Assembly: GCA_026770585.1 (NCBI GenBank) | Contig: MU646305.1 | Span: 72,616 to 83,367 of the forward strand | Direction: 5' to 3' | DNA: 10,752 nucleotides | From: Baffinella frigidus | Taxonomy: Eukaryota > Cryptophyceae > Cryptomonadales > Baffinellaceae | Part shown: positions 1-5,874 of the stretch, piece after piece | Layout: the number at the start of each line of letters is the position of its first letter | How positions within the stretch are numbered: the stretch's first letter is position 1 | Notes under the pieces: generated by a model | What the model was told of the DNA's origin: nothing | Databases searched by the model: none | Seen by the model: only the letters and a program-made list of their open reading frames with translations | Made by a program: the position numbers and the translations under genes

Positions 1-2
1 TA

Positions 3-60
<58 letters not shown>
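1..60. repeat. (TA)n microsatellite
   Basis: Nearly pure TA dinucleotide repeat with a few TAA/TTA interruptions, followed by an AT-rich tail to about 85, after which composition changes abruptly to GC-rich. It lies just upstream of the first exon seen in this window, so it is probably intronic or 5' flanking. Confidence 0.9.
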
Positions 61-111
61 GAATAAATAATTATATTAATATTGACACCCGTCGGCCTCA
101 CCGAACGGCAG

Positions 112-150
112 GTGATGCATGAGCTTGTTGCGGCGCGCTACGAGCATCAA
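112..150 (+). CDS. Internal (or first) coding exon of an unrecognised + strand gene
   Basis: The exon reads VMHELVAARYEHQ and ends at a strong donor, CAA|GTGCGT (GT at 151). The likely acceptor is CGGCAG at 106-111, the first AG in the window, because the upstream (TA)n contains none. Alternatively this is a first exon starting at ATG 115; the open frame reaches back to a stop at 64-66. In phase 0 it joins the exon at 969, giving a continuous charged helical stretch (EHQ|VARQANSKL) consistent with a coiled coil. Seen: the splice-like motifs and frame continuity. Inferred: exon identity. No family recognised. Confidence 0.5.
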
Positions 151-415
151 GTGCGTCCCCCTTCCCCCCCTCCCCGCGTTCTCCAGACTCGTTTTCTGCC
201 GCAAGCCCCTCTCACCGCATGCATCCATCACCCCCGCACCCTCCACGCGCTCTCCACCCCCCCCTTTTTCCCGCGCTGTGGACCATCACCCCCGCACCCC
301 CCCCCTCTCCGCATGAATCCATCACCGCATCCCGCATGCCCCCCCTCCCCATCTCCCCGCGCTCTGCACACCATCACTCCCTGGTTTAGGGTGTAGGGTG
401 AACCTCAACAATACA

Positions 416-417
416 CC

Positions 418-477
<60 letters not shown>

Positions 478-481
478 ACCC
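416..481. repeat. (CCCTCAA)9 array, telomere-like 7-mer
   Basis: Nine perfect tandem CCCTCAA units at 416-478 plus a partial CCC. This is one base away from the plant and algal telomere C-strand repeat CCCTAAA. It is preceded by GGTTTAGGGTGTAGGG at about 383-398, a degenerate piece in the opposite orientation. Confidence 0.95.
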
Positions 482-593
482 GCGCCCCCCCCCCCTCCCC
501 GCATGCATCCATCACCCCCGCACCCCGCATGGCCGCACCTGCACCCGACGTGCCCCTACACCCGAAACAGGGGGGGCGCGGGTCCAGAGTGCA

Positions 594-649
594 GGGTTGA
601 GGGCTGAGGGTTGAGGGTGGAGGGTGGAGGGTGGAGGGTTGAGGGTGTA
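594..649. repeat. (GGGTTGA)8 array, inverse of the 416-481 array
   Basis: Eight 7-bp units: GGGTTGA, GGGCTGA, GGGTTGA, three GGGTGGA, GGGTTGA, GGGTGTA. It is the G-strand orientation of the array 112 bp upstream, so transcript or single-stranded DNA from this intron could fold into a long hairpin. The G-rich strand could also form G-quadruplexes (inference). Confidence 0.92.
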
Positions 650-730
650 ATTTTTGAGGTTCGCCCTCAATCCTAAACCAGCGGTGCGCACCCCGCGTGG
701 CCGCACCTGCACCCGACGTGACCCTACACC

Positions 731-950
731 CGAAACACCGAACACCAAACACCAAACGCCAAATACCAAATACCAAATACCAAACACAAAACACCAGACA
801 CCAAACTGCACCCGACATGACCCTAAACCCGAAACACCAAACCCACAGACACCAAACACCAGACACCAAACACCAAACTCCAAACTCCAAACACCAAACA
901 CCAAACACCAGACACTAAACCCACACCCTACACCGAACACCGAACACCAA
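731..950. repeat. Degenerate 7-bp ACACCAA/ATACCAA array ending near a splice acceptor
   Basis: More than twenty units on a 7-bp period (ACACCAA, ACGCCAA, ATACCAA, ACACCAG, ACTCCAA), interrupted by CCCTAAACCC and CCCTACACC pieces. The shared period and the embedded CCCTAAA units suggest decay from the same telomere-like repeat as the neighbouring arrays. The array stops about 18 bp before the predicted acceptor at 968. Confidence 0.9.
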
Positions 951-968
951 ACCCATACCCCACACCAG

Positions 969-1058
969 GTCGCGCGGCAAGCCAACAGCAAGCTTGCAGA
1001 CACAGACCAGATCCTCAAGATCGTGCACCTTCCGGAGGAGCGTGAGAAGCAGAAGCAG
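969..1058 (+). CDS. Coding exon (helical, coiled-coil-like) of the unrecognised + strand gene
   Basis: Follows acceptor CACACCAG (to 968). It reads VARQANSKLADTDQILK then IVHLPEEREKQKQ, 30 codons in phase 0, rich in charged and hydrophobic helix formers. The best donor is CAG|GTCCGC at 1059, weak at +3, but the DNAAF10 intron in this window also begins GTCC. If not spliced there, the frame runs on into an inserted inverted-repeat element and stops at 1131-1133. The last 50 bp of this exon plus nine following bases recur at 1174-1232 and 1504-1561. Because those copies also keep an open frame, which copy is used in the mature mRNA is uncertain. No family recognised. Confidence 0.55.
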
Positions 1059-1067
1059 GTCCGCCTT

Positions 1068-1166
1068 ACCACGCCAGAGGGCCCGAAACAGCCACTTTTG
1101 ACAAGTCAAGGACGTCAGATCTGGCGTGGATAAGGTGTCGGTTTCCCTCGAGCCCTCTGGCGTGGT
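1068..1166. mobile_element. Short inverted-repeat (MITE-like) element, CTGGCGTGGT-ended family, copy 1
   Basis: Terminal inverted repeats: ACCACGCCAGAGGGC at the left and GCCCTCTGGCGTGGT at the right. It is about 99 bp and has no coding capacity. Positions 1103-1168 closely match 1430-1492 of the second copy. It sits between two near-identical 59-bp copies of exon sequence (1009-1067 and 1174-1232). Confidence 0.75.
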
Positions 1167-1173
1167 AGGGACT

Positions 1174-1232
1174 AGATCCTCAAGATTGTGCACCTTCTGG
1201 AGGAGCGTGAGAAGCAGAAGCAGGTCCGCCTT
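1174..1232 (+). pseudogene. Duplicate of the 3' part of the 969-1058 exon (copy 2)
   Basis: Matches 1009-1067 at 57 of 59 positions (eye alignment). It starts directly after ACTAG at 1171-1175, so it has its own potential acceptor and the same GTCC donor. It reads ILKIVHLLEEREKQKQ in frame and could be an alternative exon. The two differences from copy 1 are one silent (ATC/ATT) and one Pro-to-Leu change. Confidence 0.65.
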
Positions 1233-1362
1233 CCACGGAGGGCTCTTGGGGGGTTATTCAAAAGTCAATTTGCACAGGGCGACCGGTATTCAAAAGTCAT
1301 TTTGTTTTTTGCAAACGGCTCCAAGAACGGGCACCGGATAACCCTCGAAGGGCCTTGCGTGG

Positions 1363-1490
1363 ATCACGCCAGAGGGCTCGAAACATCAATTTTTGGCATC
1401 ATTCACGGGGAATACCCACAATACTTAAGTCAATGACGTCAGCTCTGGCGTGGATAAGGTGTCGGGTTCCCCCGAGCTTTCTGGCGTGGT
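1363..1490. mobile_element. Short inverted-repeat (MITE-like) element, CTGGCGTGGT-ended family, copy 2
   Basis: Left end ATCACGCCAGAGGGCTCG, right end CGAGCTTTCTGGCGTGGT, about 128 bp. It shares the internal segment GACGTCAGCTCTGGCGTGG and the following GATAAGGTGTCGG with copy 1, showing a family rather than a chance hairpin. The interior left half differs between copies. Confidence 0.7.
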
Positions 1491-1503
1491 AGGTTTTGGC
1501 ATT

Positions 1504-1561
1504 GATCCTCAAGATCGTCCATCTCCCGGAGAAGCGCGAGAAGCAGAAGATGGCCCGCCTT
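1504..1561 (+). pseudogene. Duplicate of the 3' part of the 969-1058 exon (copy 3, more diverged)
   Basis: Reads ILKIVHLPEKREKQKMARL, about 50 of 58 positions matching copy 1. It lacks the CAG|GT donor (AAGATGG instead) and has no AG directly upstream. It follows the second inverted-repeat element by about 13 bp. It could be the oldest copy, or the original continuation of the exon before insertions separated the pieces. Confidence 0.6.
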
Positions 1562-1700
1562 GAATTCTGGGGCATGTTTGATTTAAGATTCAATGGATGC
1601 ATACTTGTTCATAGAAGTGTTGGACGAAGGTTAATTAAGGCCCTAAGTAAACTCAATTAGGGCCAGCACCCGGTTTTACAGGCCTTTTTCTTTTGGATTA

Positions 1701-1873
1701 AACATTTTCATGGAAAGAAACTTCCACATTAAAAGCGTTTTCGATCAAGTCAACCCCCCCCTGAAAATTATCAAATTATGAAAAACTTGGACATTTTTCC
1801 ATAAGTTGACAATTTTCAGGGGCGAACTGACTTAAAAACGCTTTCAACGTGGAAGAGTATTTTCATTAATGTT
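1701..1873. mobile_element. AT-rich foldback element (about 173 bp)
   Basis: Long imperfect inverted repeat running from AACATTTTCATGG to AATGTT. Inner arms pair well: TTCCACATTAAAAGCG with CGCTTTCAACGTGGAA, and CCTGAAAATTATCAA with TTGACAATTTTCAGG. It is noticeably more AT-rich than its surroundings. It has no coding capacity and fits a MITE-like or foldback element inside the intron. Confidence 0.65.
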
Positions 1874-1982
1874 GTCGGATGAGCTTAGAGTTAAGGGTTT
1901 CTTCCCTGCCCATTGCCCCGCCCCCACGTGCACTTCACGCGACCCTCCTTGCTTTCAGGGTCAGTTAGCACGCGGCATTTAG

Positions 1983-2020
1983 CACGTCAGGGAGGCTGGC
2001 GGGCCTGCCAGCTGACGTGG
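1983..2020. other. Short hairpin
   Basis: CACGTCAGGGAGGCTGGC pairs imperfectly with GCCAGCTGACGTGG, 38 bp in total. It lies in the putative intron upstream of the C-rich repeats; no function can be assigned. The rest of 1874-2040 shows nothing else recognisable. Confidence 0.4.
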
Positions 2021-2042
2021 TGGTGTGACGTGGCTGACTTGA

Positions 2043-2165
2043 ACCATAACCCCCAACCCCCAACCCTTAACCCCCAACCCCCCAACCCAACCCCCCCCCC
2101 CCAAAAAACCCCCCCCCCAACCGGAAACCCCCAACCCCCCCCCCCCAAAAAAAACCTAAACCACA
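2043..2165. repeat. C-rich CCCCAA/CCCTTAACC array next to a splice acceptor
   Basis: Degenerate repeats of CCCCCAACC and CCCTTAACC with long C and A homopolymers, in the C-strand orientation relative to the + gene. It ends within about 15 bp of the predicted acceptor CTGATCCAG (2170-2178), the same arrangement as the array before the 969 exon. Confidence 0.85.
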
Positions 2166-2178
2166 AACCCTGATCCAG

Positions 2179-2652
2179 ACGCCAACGTATGCGAACCTCC
2201 TCGCGCACGCAGCGCAAACGCTCGCGCACGCGCTCGTCAAGCTCGGGCGCATCCCCGACGCCCTCACCGTCGCGCGCACGCTCGAGCGCGAGTGGGGCGG
2301 GGCCGCCGGGGCGGCGGGGGACGCGCTCGGCGTGTCGCATGACATCCAGAACTGCACGCGGGCTTTCACCCCGTGGGCGGAGGAGCGTTCCGAGGCCGTG
2401 TCGCTCGACTCGCTGATCTCCGAGGACCCTGCGCGGCCCGGGGCGTACCACGACGGCGTGCGGGCCTTCAACGACGGGAGGGTGTCGACCGATTCGCTCC
2501 CGGCCATCCGGGAGGCGCGCGCGCCCCAGCGGGGGGGGGGTGGGAGGCCCATGCGCGGCGCGCGGCAGACGCACTCGCTCTCGCCGCCGCGCGGGGTCGT
2601 GGGGGCCGAGATGAGCAATTATTCCATCGGATCGGCCGGGAACCCTCAAATG
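2179..2652 (+). CDS. Large coding exon of the unrecognised gene, with a TPR-like helix pair
   Basis: 158 codons in phase 0 between acceptor CCTGATCCAG (to 2178) and donor ATG|GTGCGC (2653). The GC-rich third positions and lack of stops support coding. The N-terminal 40 residues form a helix-turn-helix: TPTYANLLAHAAQTLAHALV, then KLGRIPDALTVARTLEREWG. The KLGR..DAL spacing resembles one tetratricopeptide repeat. The middle part is acidic; the end is Gly/Arg/Ser-rich around a run of ten G at 2531-2540, where an indel would shift the frame. The chosen donor is the one that reads into the 2941 exon without a stop. The protein is not recognised, and the TPR reading rests on one repeat only. Confidence 0.65.
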
Positions 2653-2940
2653 GTGCGCCCCCCTGCTGCGACTCGTTTCTTTTGGCGGGGTGCGTTTCCA
2701 AGGCGCGTGTGTACTTGCCACCAGGAGGACCCTCACAACTCATGTGCGCGGCTCAAACTTCCCTGCTGTGAGAGGCGGACACTCTTCACTGCCCTGAGTT
2801 TGAAAGGCAGGAACATCCCTCTTGACCTGCACCCCGCCTCCTCCCCCACGTGACGACCGGCTTAGGGATACCTCCCACGCAACTCGCAACTGAGCCGAGA
2901 GGAAGCAACTTCCCGCTGACGTCTCACACTCCCTACACAG
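2653..2940 (+). other. Putative intron (288 bp, phase 0)
   Basis: Begins GTGCGC and ends with the pyrimidine-rich acceptor ACTCCCTACACAG. The open frame continues into it with no change of composition at first, so an alternative donor (GTGTGT at 2707, also phase 0) cannot be excluded. No repeats or genes are seen inside. Confidence 0.6.
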
Positions 2941-3021
2941 GTCGCGACCGGCTCGGTGATCCTGGAGCCTTCGACCGAGAACACGTGGGCCAACGACTTC
3001 TTCAGCGACGGCTACTGGTAA
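2941..3021 (+). CDS. Terminal coding exon of the unrecognised + strand gene
   Basis: Reads VATGSVILEPSTENTWANDF then FSDGYW and a TAA stop at 3019-3021. It follows an excellent acceptor (CACTCCCTACACAG) and keeps phase 0 with the preceding exon. The other two frames give an early TGA, or run into translated CTT microsatellite. The acidic, aromatic C-terminus (FFSDGYW) resembles a short peptide motif but is not assigned to any family. Confidence 0.65.
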   Translation, partial: VATGSVILEPSTENTWANDFFSDGYW

Positions 3022-3031
3022 CACCCTTCCG

Positions 3032-3043
3032 TCTTCTCCTTCT

Positions 3044-3075
<32 letters not shown>

Positions 3076-3112
3076 TTTCTCTTCTTCTTCTTCTTCTTCT
3101 TCTTCTCTTCTC
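3032..3112. repeat. (CTT)n microsatellite
   Basis: Polypyrimidine CTT/TCTTC repeat starting about 10 bp after the stop codon of the + strand gene, so probably in its 3' UTR. It interrupts any reading of this region as coding; the poly-Leu frame over it is an artefact. Confidence 0.92.
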
Positions 3113-3198
3113 TATTACTCTTCATACAGGTCCTAAAAAGTAGGAAGGCCCTTACGCCTTGAGGTGAGTGATACACCAGTCTATGCCACCCTTCCCAA

Positions 3199-3309
3199 GT
3201 GTGTCACACACCCGTCAGGAACGTGACGCTGTGTCCAACACGCCCCCCTGGTGTGTCGGACACCGCAGGCACACCCCGAGTGTCTAACACCTGTCCGACA
3301 CCGCAGGCA
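3199..3309. repeat. Cluster of GTGT...ACAC imperfect palindromes
   Basis: Five small dyads in 100 bp: GTGTGTCACACAC (3199), GTGTCCAACAC (3231), GTGTGTCGGACAC (3251), GTGTCTAACAC (3280) and TGTCCGACA (3292). The segment CGGACACCGCAGGCA at 3257 recurs at 3295 with one change, a 38-bp period. These could be protein-binding half-sites or remnants of a short tandem repeat; the sequence does not decide. Confidence 0.6.
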
Positions 3310-3390
3310 ACGCCACGACTCGCGTCGGATCGTCGTCCCTGACATCTCGCGAAGGGACCGCCGCCCCTTCCGCTAGTGACGTCTCGAGGT

Positions 3391-3413
3391 AGTGAATTCA
3401 CTGTGAATTCACT
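3391..3413. repeat. Tandem palindrome GTGAATTCACT x2
   Basis: AGTGAATTCACT is immediately followed by GTGAATTCACT; each is a perfect dyad centred on GAATTC. The surrounding 3310-3545 shows no gene or other structure. Confidence 0.8.
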
Positions 3414-3545
3414 GGATTTGTACCAGATTACGCCCTGGTCAAACGACCCAGACGTAATAGCCGCTAGTCGCCTTTCCGCGCAGGGTCATGACTCTGCGTG
3501 CGTCATTCTTTTCCGCCCGGCTGCCCTTCCGCTAGCCCCGCCCCC

Positions 3546-3648
3546 ATCCCTTAAGTGCCCAGGCCTGCAAATTTGCAGGCCAAGAGGTCCTAGGTAGGTC
3601 CTAGGGCCCTACGGTAGGGCGTATGAGCCTACTGGGCACTTAAGAGAT
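3546..3648. mobile_element. Foldback element, CTTAAGTG-ended family, copy 1
   Basis: Ends ATCCCTTAAGTGCCCAG and CTGGGCACTTAAGAGAT form terminal inverted repeats. Inside is the perfect palindrome GGCCTGCAAATTTGCAGGCC (3562-3581). The segment from 3581 (CCAAGAGGTCCTAGG) to 3634 (CCTACTGG) recurs almost unchanged in the element at 9402-9506, so this is a mobile or duplicated family. Confidence 0.8.
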
Positions 3649-3651
3649 ACT

Positions 3652-3663
3652 GGGGGGGGGGGG
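3652..3663. repeat. G12 homopolymer
   Basis: Run of twelve G directly after the CTTAAGTG element. The following 3664-3761 shows no recognisable feature apart from small dyads. Confidence 0.9.
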
Positions 3664-3761
3664 CTTTTAGGGTACTCGCGGGTGGGTGAAGACCTTTTGA
3701 AGACTCTCTTCTTTTGGAAGAGCCCGCTTCGGGTTGTGAGATAGACTGGGTCCTTACTGGG

Positions 3762-3926
3762 TACAGGAGTACCTCGCTCATAAGAAACCGCCGCCTCCTA
3801 GGACCCACCTAGGGCCCTCGCTCATAAGAAACGCCCACCCCCCGAGGACCCACCTAGGGCCCTAGGCATAGGCCTACTGTAGGGTCCTAGGAGGCGGCGG
3901 TTTCTTATGAGCGGGGTACCCCTGTA
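3762..3926. mobile_element. TACAGGGGTACC palindromic element, copy a (partly duplicated left arm)
   Basis: Starts TACAGGAGTACCTCGCTCAT and ends ATGAGCGGGGTACCCCTGTA. Inside, the left arm is repeated: CTCGCTCATAAGAAA occurs at 3773 and again at about 3818, each followed by GGACCCACCTAGGGCC. The central core TAGGCATAGGCCTACTGTAGG and the flanking CCTAGG motifs recur in other copies. It is non-coding; open frames through it (YRGTPLIRN-like peptides) are artefacts. Confidence 0.9.
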
Positions 3927-4037
3927 CGGGGTCGACTGCGCGAGGTCCCAGGGATCGTCGGGCCTGGTCGTTCTTTTCTGAGTCGGGCGCGTGGGATGTC
4001 CGCCGAGGCATGGCAAGGGAGCCTGGAGTGTTGGTGG

Positions 4038-4155
4038 TACAGGGGTACCTCGCTCATAAGAAACCGCCCCCCCCTAGGACCCTACAGTAGGACCTTGCCT
4101 AGGGTCCTACGGCGGTCCTAGGAGGTGGGCGTTTCTTATGAGCGAGGTACCCCTA
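4038..4155. mobile_element. TACAGGGGTACC palindromic element, copy b
   Basis: 118-bp foldback with TACAGGGGTACCTCGCTCAT at the left and ATGAGCGAGGTACCCCTAGG at the right. The last bases (TAGG in place of TGTA) are altered compared with the family end. The GC-rich centre CCTACAGTAGGACC is itself palindromic. Confidence 0.9.
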
Positions 4156-4296
4156 GGGGCATGGCGTGTTTGTGAGTGGGTAACACGGTCGTGTAGTAGG
4201 CGCCCTGTCCGCGGAGGGTCAGGGCTGCGTGTGTCATGTGTAAATCAAGGGAACGCTAGCGTCTCGGGAGGGCGCGTGCGGCGTGAGGGCGGACCC

Positions 4297-4421
4297 TACA
4301 GGGGTACCTCGCTCATAAGAAACCGCCCCCCCCCCAGCTAGGACCACCATAGGGCCCTAGGCGTAGCCCTACTGTAGGGTCCTAGGGGGCGGCGCTTTCT
4401 TATGAGCGAGGTACCCCTGTA
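4297..4421. mobile_element. TACAGGGGTACC palindromic element, copy c
   Basis: 125 bp with intact ends TACAGGGGTACC and GGTACCCCTGTA and arms carrying GCTCATAAGAAA / TTTCTTATGAGC. The core CTAGGCGTAGCCCTACTGTA matches the copy at 7860 almost exactly. Two bases at the end (TA) could be the target duplication, as in Tc1/mariner-type MITEs; this is inference. Confidence 0.92.
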
Positions 4422-4454
4422 GGACGGGTCTGCCGTCAGCGGAGAGAAGTCATT

Positions 4455-4570
4455 TACAGGGGTACACTGTTCCTCGCTCATAAGAAGGACCCTACATGTA
4501 CATTAGGCCCATGCCCTTTGGTGGCACTAGGGTGTGTGTGTGGGGGGAGAAGTTTCTTATGAGCGAGGTA
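4455..4570. mobile_element. TACAGGGGTACC palindromic element, copy d (right end abutting another element)
   Basis: Starts TACAGGGGTACACTGTTCCT and keeps the arms CTCGCTCATAAGAA and TTCTTATGAGCGAGGTA. The interior differs from other copies (ACATGTACATTAGG, a GT-rich stretch at 4531-4545). Its right terminus reads GGTACAGGGG instead of GGTACCCCTG because the 491-bp element begins there, so the two share the TA at 4569-4570. Confidence 0.8.
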
Positions 4571-5059
4571 CAGGGGTTACTCGAAGTTAAGGTCACACCA
4601 TTTTGAGGCGTGTGGTGTGCGGACCTCAAATAATCAATGTCCACAGAAACGGGTGTGCGCGGACCTTAGATTTGTAAGGTCCGCAAAAAACGGATGTGTG
4701 GACCTTAAATGTGGTGTAATTGCAATTTTCAACTTGCACCACTCGGGAACCCAGTTTTTCCTGGGAAATGTTGACACTTTTTTCGACCCGAAAATTCTCC
4801 AGCTGCAATCTCCGAATTTTCGGGTCGAAAAAAGTGTCAACATTTCCCGGTCACACCGGGGGTGTGACCGATGTCAGGCCAGATTTTTTCTCTGTATTAA
4901 GTTCCGCAAAAACGGGTGTGTGCGGACCTTGAATAATTAAGGTCCACAGAAAACGGGTGTGGTGTGCGGACCTTAAATAATTAAGGTCCACATCTCTGTT
5001 TACGGTGCGTGATCTTGATGTGTGTGACCGTAACTTCGAGTAACCCATGTACCCCTGTA
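4569..5059. mobile_element. 491-bp composite foldback element with TACAGGGGTTACTCGAAGTTA ends
   Basis: Left end TACAGGGGTTACTCGAAGTT followed by AAGGTCACAC; right end ACTTCGAGTAACCCATGTAC followed by CCCTGTA. The ends thus pair over about 30 bp, with a short ACATGG insertion at the right. The arms contain spaced copies of a palindromic unit, GGACCTTAAATAATTAAGGTCC (best copy 4970-4991), linked by AAAACGGGTGTG spacers. The centre is the perfect palindrome at 4763-4848. No protein is supported: open frames on both strands are read through the repeats. It shares only the outermost TACAGGGGT with the 120-bp family, which may reflect the same transposase (inference). Confidence 0.82.
4763..4848. 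repeat. Perfect palindrome, 34-bp arms and 18-bp loop
   Basis: Arms 4763-4796 and 4815-4848 are exact reverse complements (GGGAAATGTTGACACTTTTT ... to the matching AAAAAGTGTCAACATTTCCC). Next to it lies a second hairpin, GGTCACACC-GGG-GGTGTGACC (4849-4869). The perfect match implies a recent origin or ongoing correction. Confidence 0.95.
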
Positions 5060-5160
5060 TGTAAACCGCACGGAGACGCAGCGCACGCTGCATCCCCCAA
5101 GCGCCACCAAGCGGGGGGCACACCTGAGGACCACCACGCGGGGGCGGGGGCTATGGTCCG
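5060..5160. other. No recognised feature
   Basis: GC-rich DNA between the composite element and the dispersed repeat. Nothing conserved is seen in any frame. Confidence 0.5.
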
Positions 5161-5230
5161 CTTGTGGGTATCTAGGCTCGAAGGGCATCTAAGGACGCAA
5201 GTTTATGAGGACGTCGGCGTAGATTCACTT
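5161..5230 (-). repeat. Dispersed repeat (GTCCTCATAA family), copy A, inverted
   Basis: Read on the - strand it gives GTGAATCTACGCCGACGTCC, then TCATAAACTTGCGTCCTTAG and AGCCTAGATACCCACAAG. It matches 8313-8380 (+) and 9104-9160 (+) with a few changes. No inverted termini or coding potential were seen, so its class is unknown. Confidence 0.85.
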
Positions 5231-5261
5231 GGGCCTCTATAAGTACGCCCGCGCTCGGAGC

Positions 5262-5335
5262 GCTGAGGGGGAGGGACGGGAGGCGGGGAGCAGGGTGGGC
5301 GGGGCGGGGCGGAGGAGACGGGGGGGCGGGTGGAC
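5262..5335. other. G-rich tract, potential G-quadruplex
   Basis: Purine-biased stretch with at least eight runs of three or more G (GAGGGGGAGGGACGGGAGG, GGGTGGGCGGGGCGGGG). This is consistent with quadruplex formation or SP1-like GC boxes. No adjacent gene is recognised, so calling it a promoter is not supported. The following 5336-5533 shows no clear feature. Confidence 0.6.
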
Positions 5336-5533
5336 CTTCATGTGCATGTAGTCAACTACTATGGGATTCTTTGAATTTAGGAACACGCTCCCCCCCTAGG
5401 ACAACCCTGGGTTCCTGGATAGGCCTAAATACTCGAACCGCGCTCAAGCTTTGTACACTTCCGCTCTAGGGTGCCTCTGTGAACCCGAACACTCACATCA
5501 ACTGCACAGCCGCAGTAGGGGCAGTCAAGCACT

Positions 5534-5622
5534 GGATTGTGTACTCAAACGCTAGGGTAGGGGGGTTAACTCTGAACCCCAGAGGTTCGGAGTTGACCCC
5601 CTAGCCTTTGAGTACAAAATCC
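5534..5622. mobile_element. Foldback element, GGATTTTGTACTC ends
   Basis: Left GGATTGTGTACTCAAACGCT, right AGCCTTTGAGTACAAAATCC, with inner arms GGGGTTAACTCTGAACC and GGTTCGGAGTTGACCCC; about 89 bp. A related fragment (GGATTTTGTACTACCCCAAA, then CGCTT) occurs at 5876, and both are followed by AAGGGATAGGGTCCCAG (5627 and 5906). Confidence 0.8.
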
Positions 5623-5720
5623 ACTAAAGGGATAGGGTCCCAGGAAGGGGGGGGGCTATTACTTGCGAGGAACGCCTGTGCGATGCTCGAGGCGCGTATA
5701 CACCATGACTCACGCTGCAC

Positions 5721-5724
<4 letters not shown>

Positions 5725-5750
<26 letters not shown>
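5725..5750. repeat. (AG)n microsatellite
   Basis: Thirteen AG units. It produces poly-(Ser-Leu) or Arg-Glu frames that make a long but unconvincing open frame on the - strand across 5601-6155. Confidence 0.95.
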
Positions 5751-5751
<1 letters not shown>

Positions 5752-5853
5752 ACTTTACTGATACCAACACGGCCGCCATGTATGCACCCCCACTGAGGGT
5801 GCACAGGGCTCTCGCGAATGCGGACACACCGTCTCGAGAGGGCGTGCTCAAGC

Positions 5854-5874
5854 AGCATCAGCAGCAGCAGCACC
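5854..5874. repeat. Short (AGC)n microsatellite
   Basis: AGCATCAGCAGCAGCAGCA, about five trinucleotide units. Between here and 6180 only the partial GGATTTTGTACT repeat is recognisable; no gene is supported. Confidence 0.8.

Larger units (their letters stand above)
151..968 (+). other. Putative intron filled with C-rich and 7-bp telomere-like repeats
   Basis: Bounded by GTGCGT at 151 and CCACACCAG at 960-968, length 818 bp, phase 0. The first 260 bp are low-complexity C-rich DNA with repeated modules such as CCCCGCATGCATCCATCACC (about 217 and 499) and GCACCCGACGTG (541 and 710). The rest is three 7-bp repeat arrays. Open frames here, on both strands, consist only of translated repeat and are not genes. 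Confidence 0.5.

Noticed and set aside
416-481. True chromosome end
   Set aside because: The arrays are short, internal, in both orientations and flanked by exons; interstitial telomere-like repeats fit better.
727-960. CRISPR-like array
   Set aside because: Units are 7 bp and contiguous, with no unique spacers, in a eukaryotic context with introns.
468-1072. Long - strand open frames with FGVWCLVFG repeats
   Set aside because: They are the reverse translation of the ACACCAA array; the 7-bp period keeps all frames open without selection.
654-1133. 159-residue + strand open frame rich in TPNTKHQ repeats
   Set aside because: Most of it is translated 7-bp repeat; only the last part coincides with the 969-1058 exon, which is better explained by splicing at 968.
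1987-2736. 249-residue - strand open frame
   Set aside because: It overlaps the + strand exon 2179-2652, whose frame has matching splice sites and phase; the - frame runs into translated C/G repeat and is a GC-rich shadow.
4138-4341. 67-residue open frame containing MSEVPL and YRGTSLIRNRPP
   Set aside because: Both ends are read from arms of the palindromic elements; it is a repeat-derived artefact that could mislead gene predictors.
4617-4940. Overlapping open frames on both strands of the 491-bp element, considered as a transposase
   Set aside because: They are translations of near-palindromic repeats on both strands with no catalytic motif, so the element appears non-autonomous.
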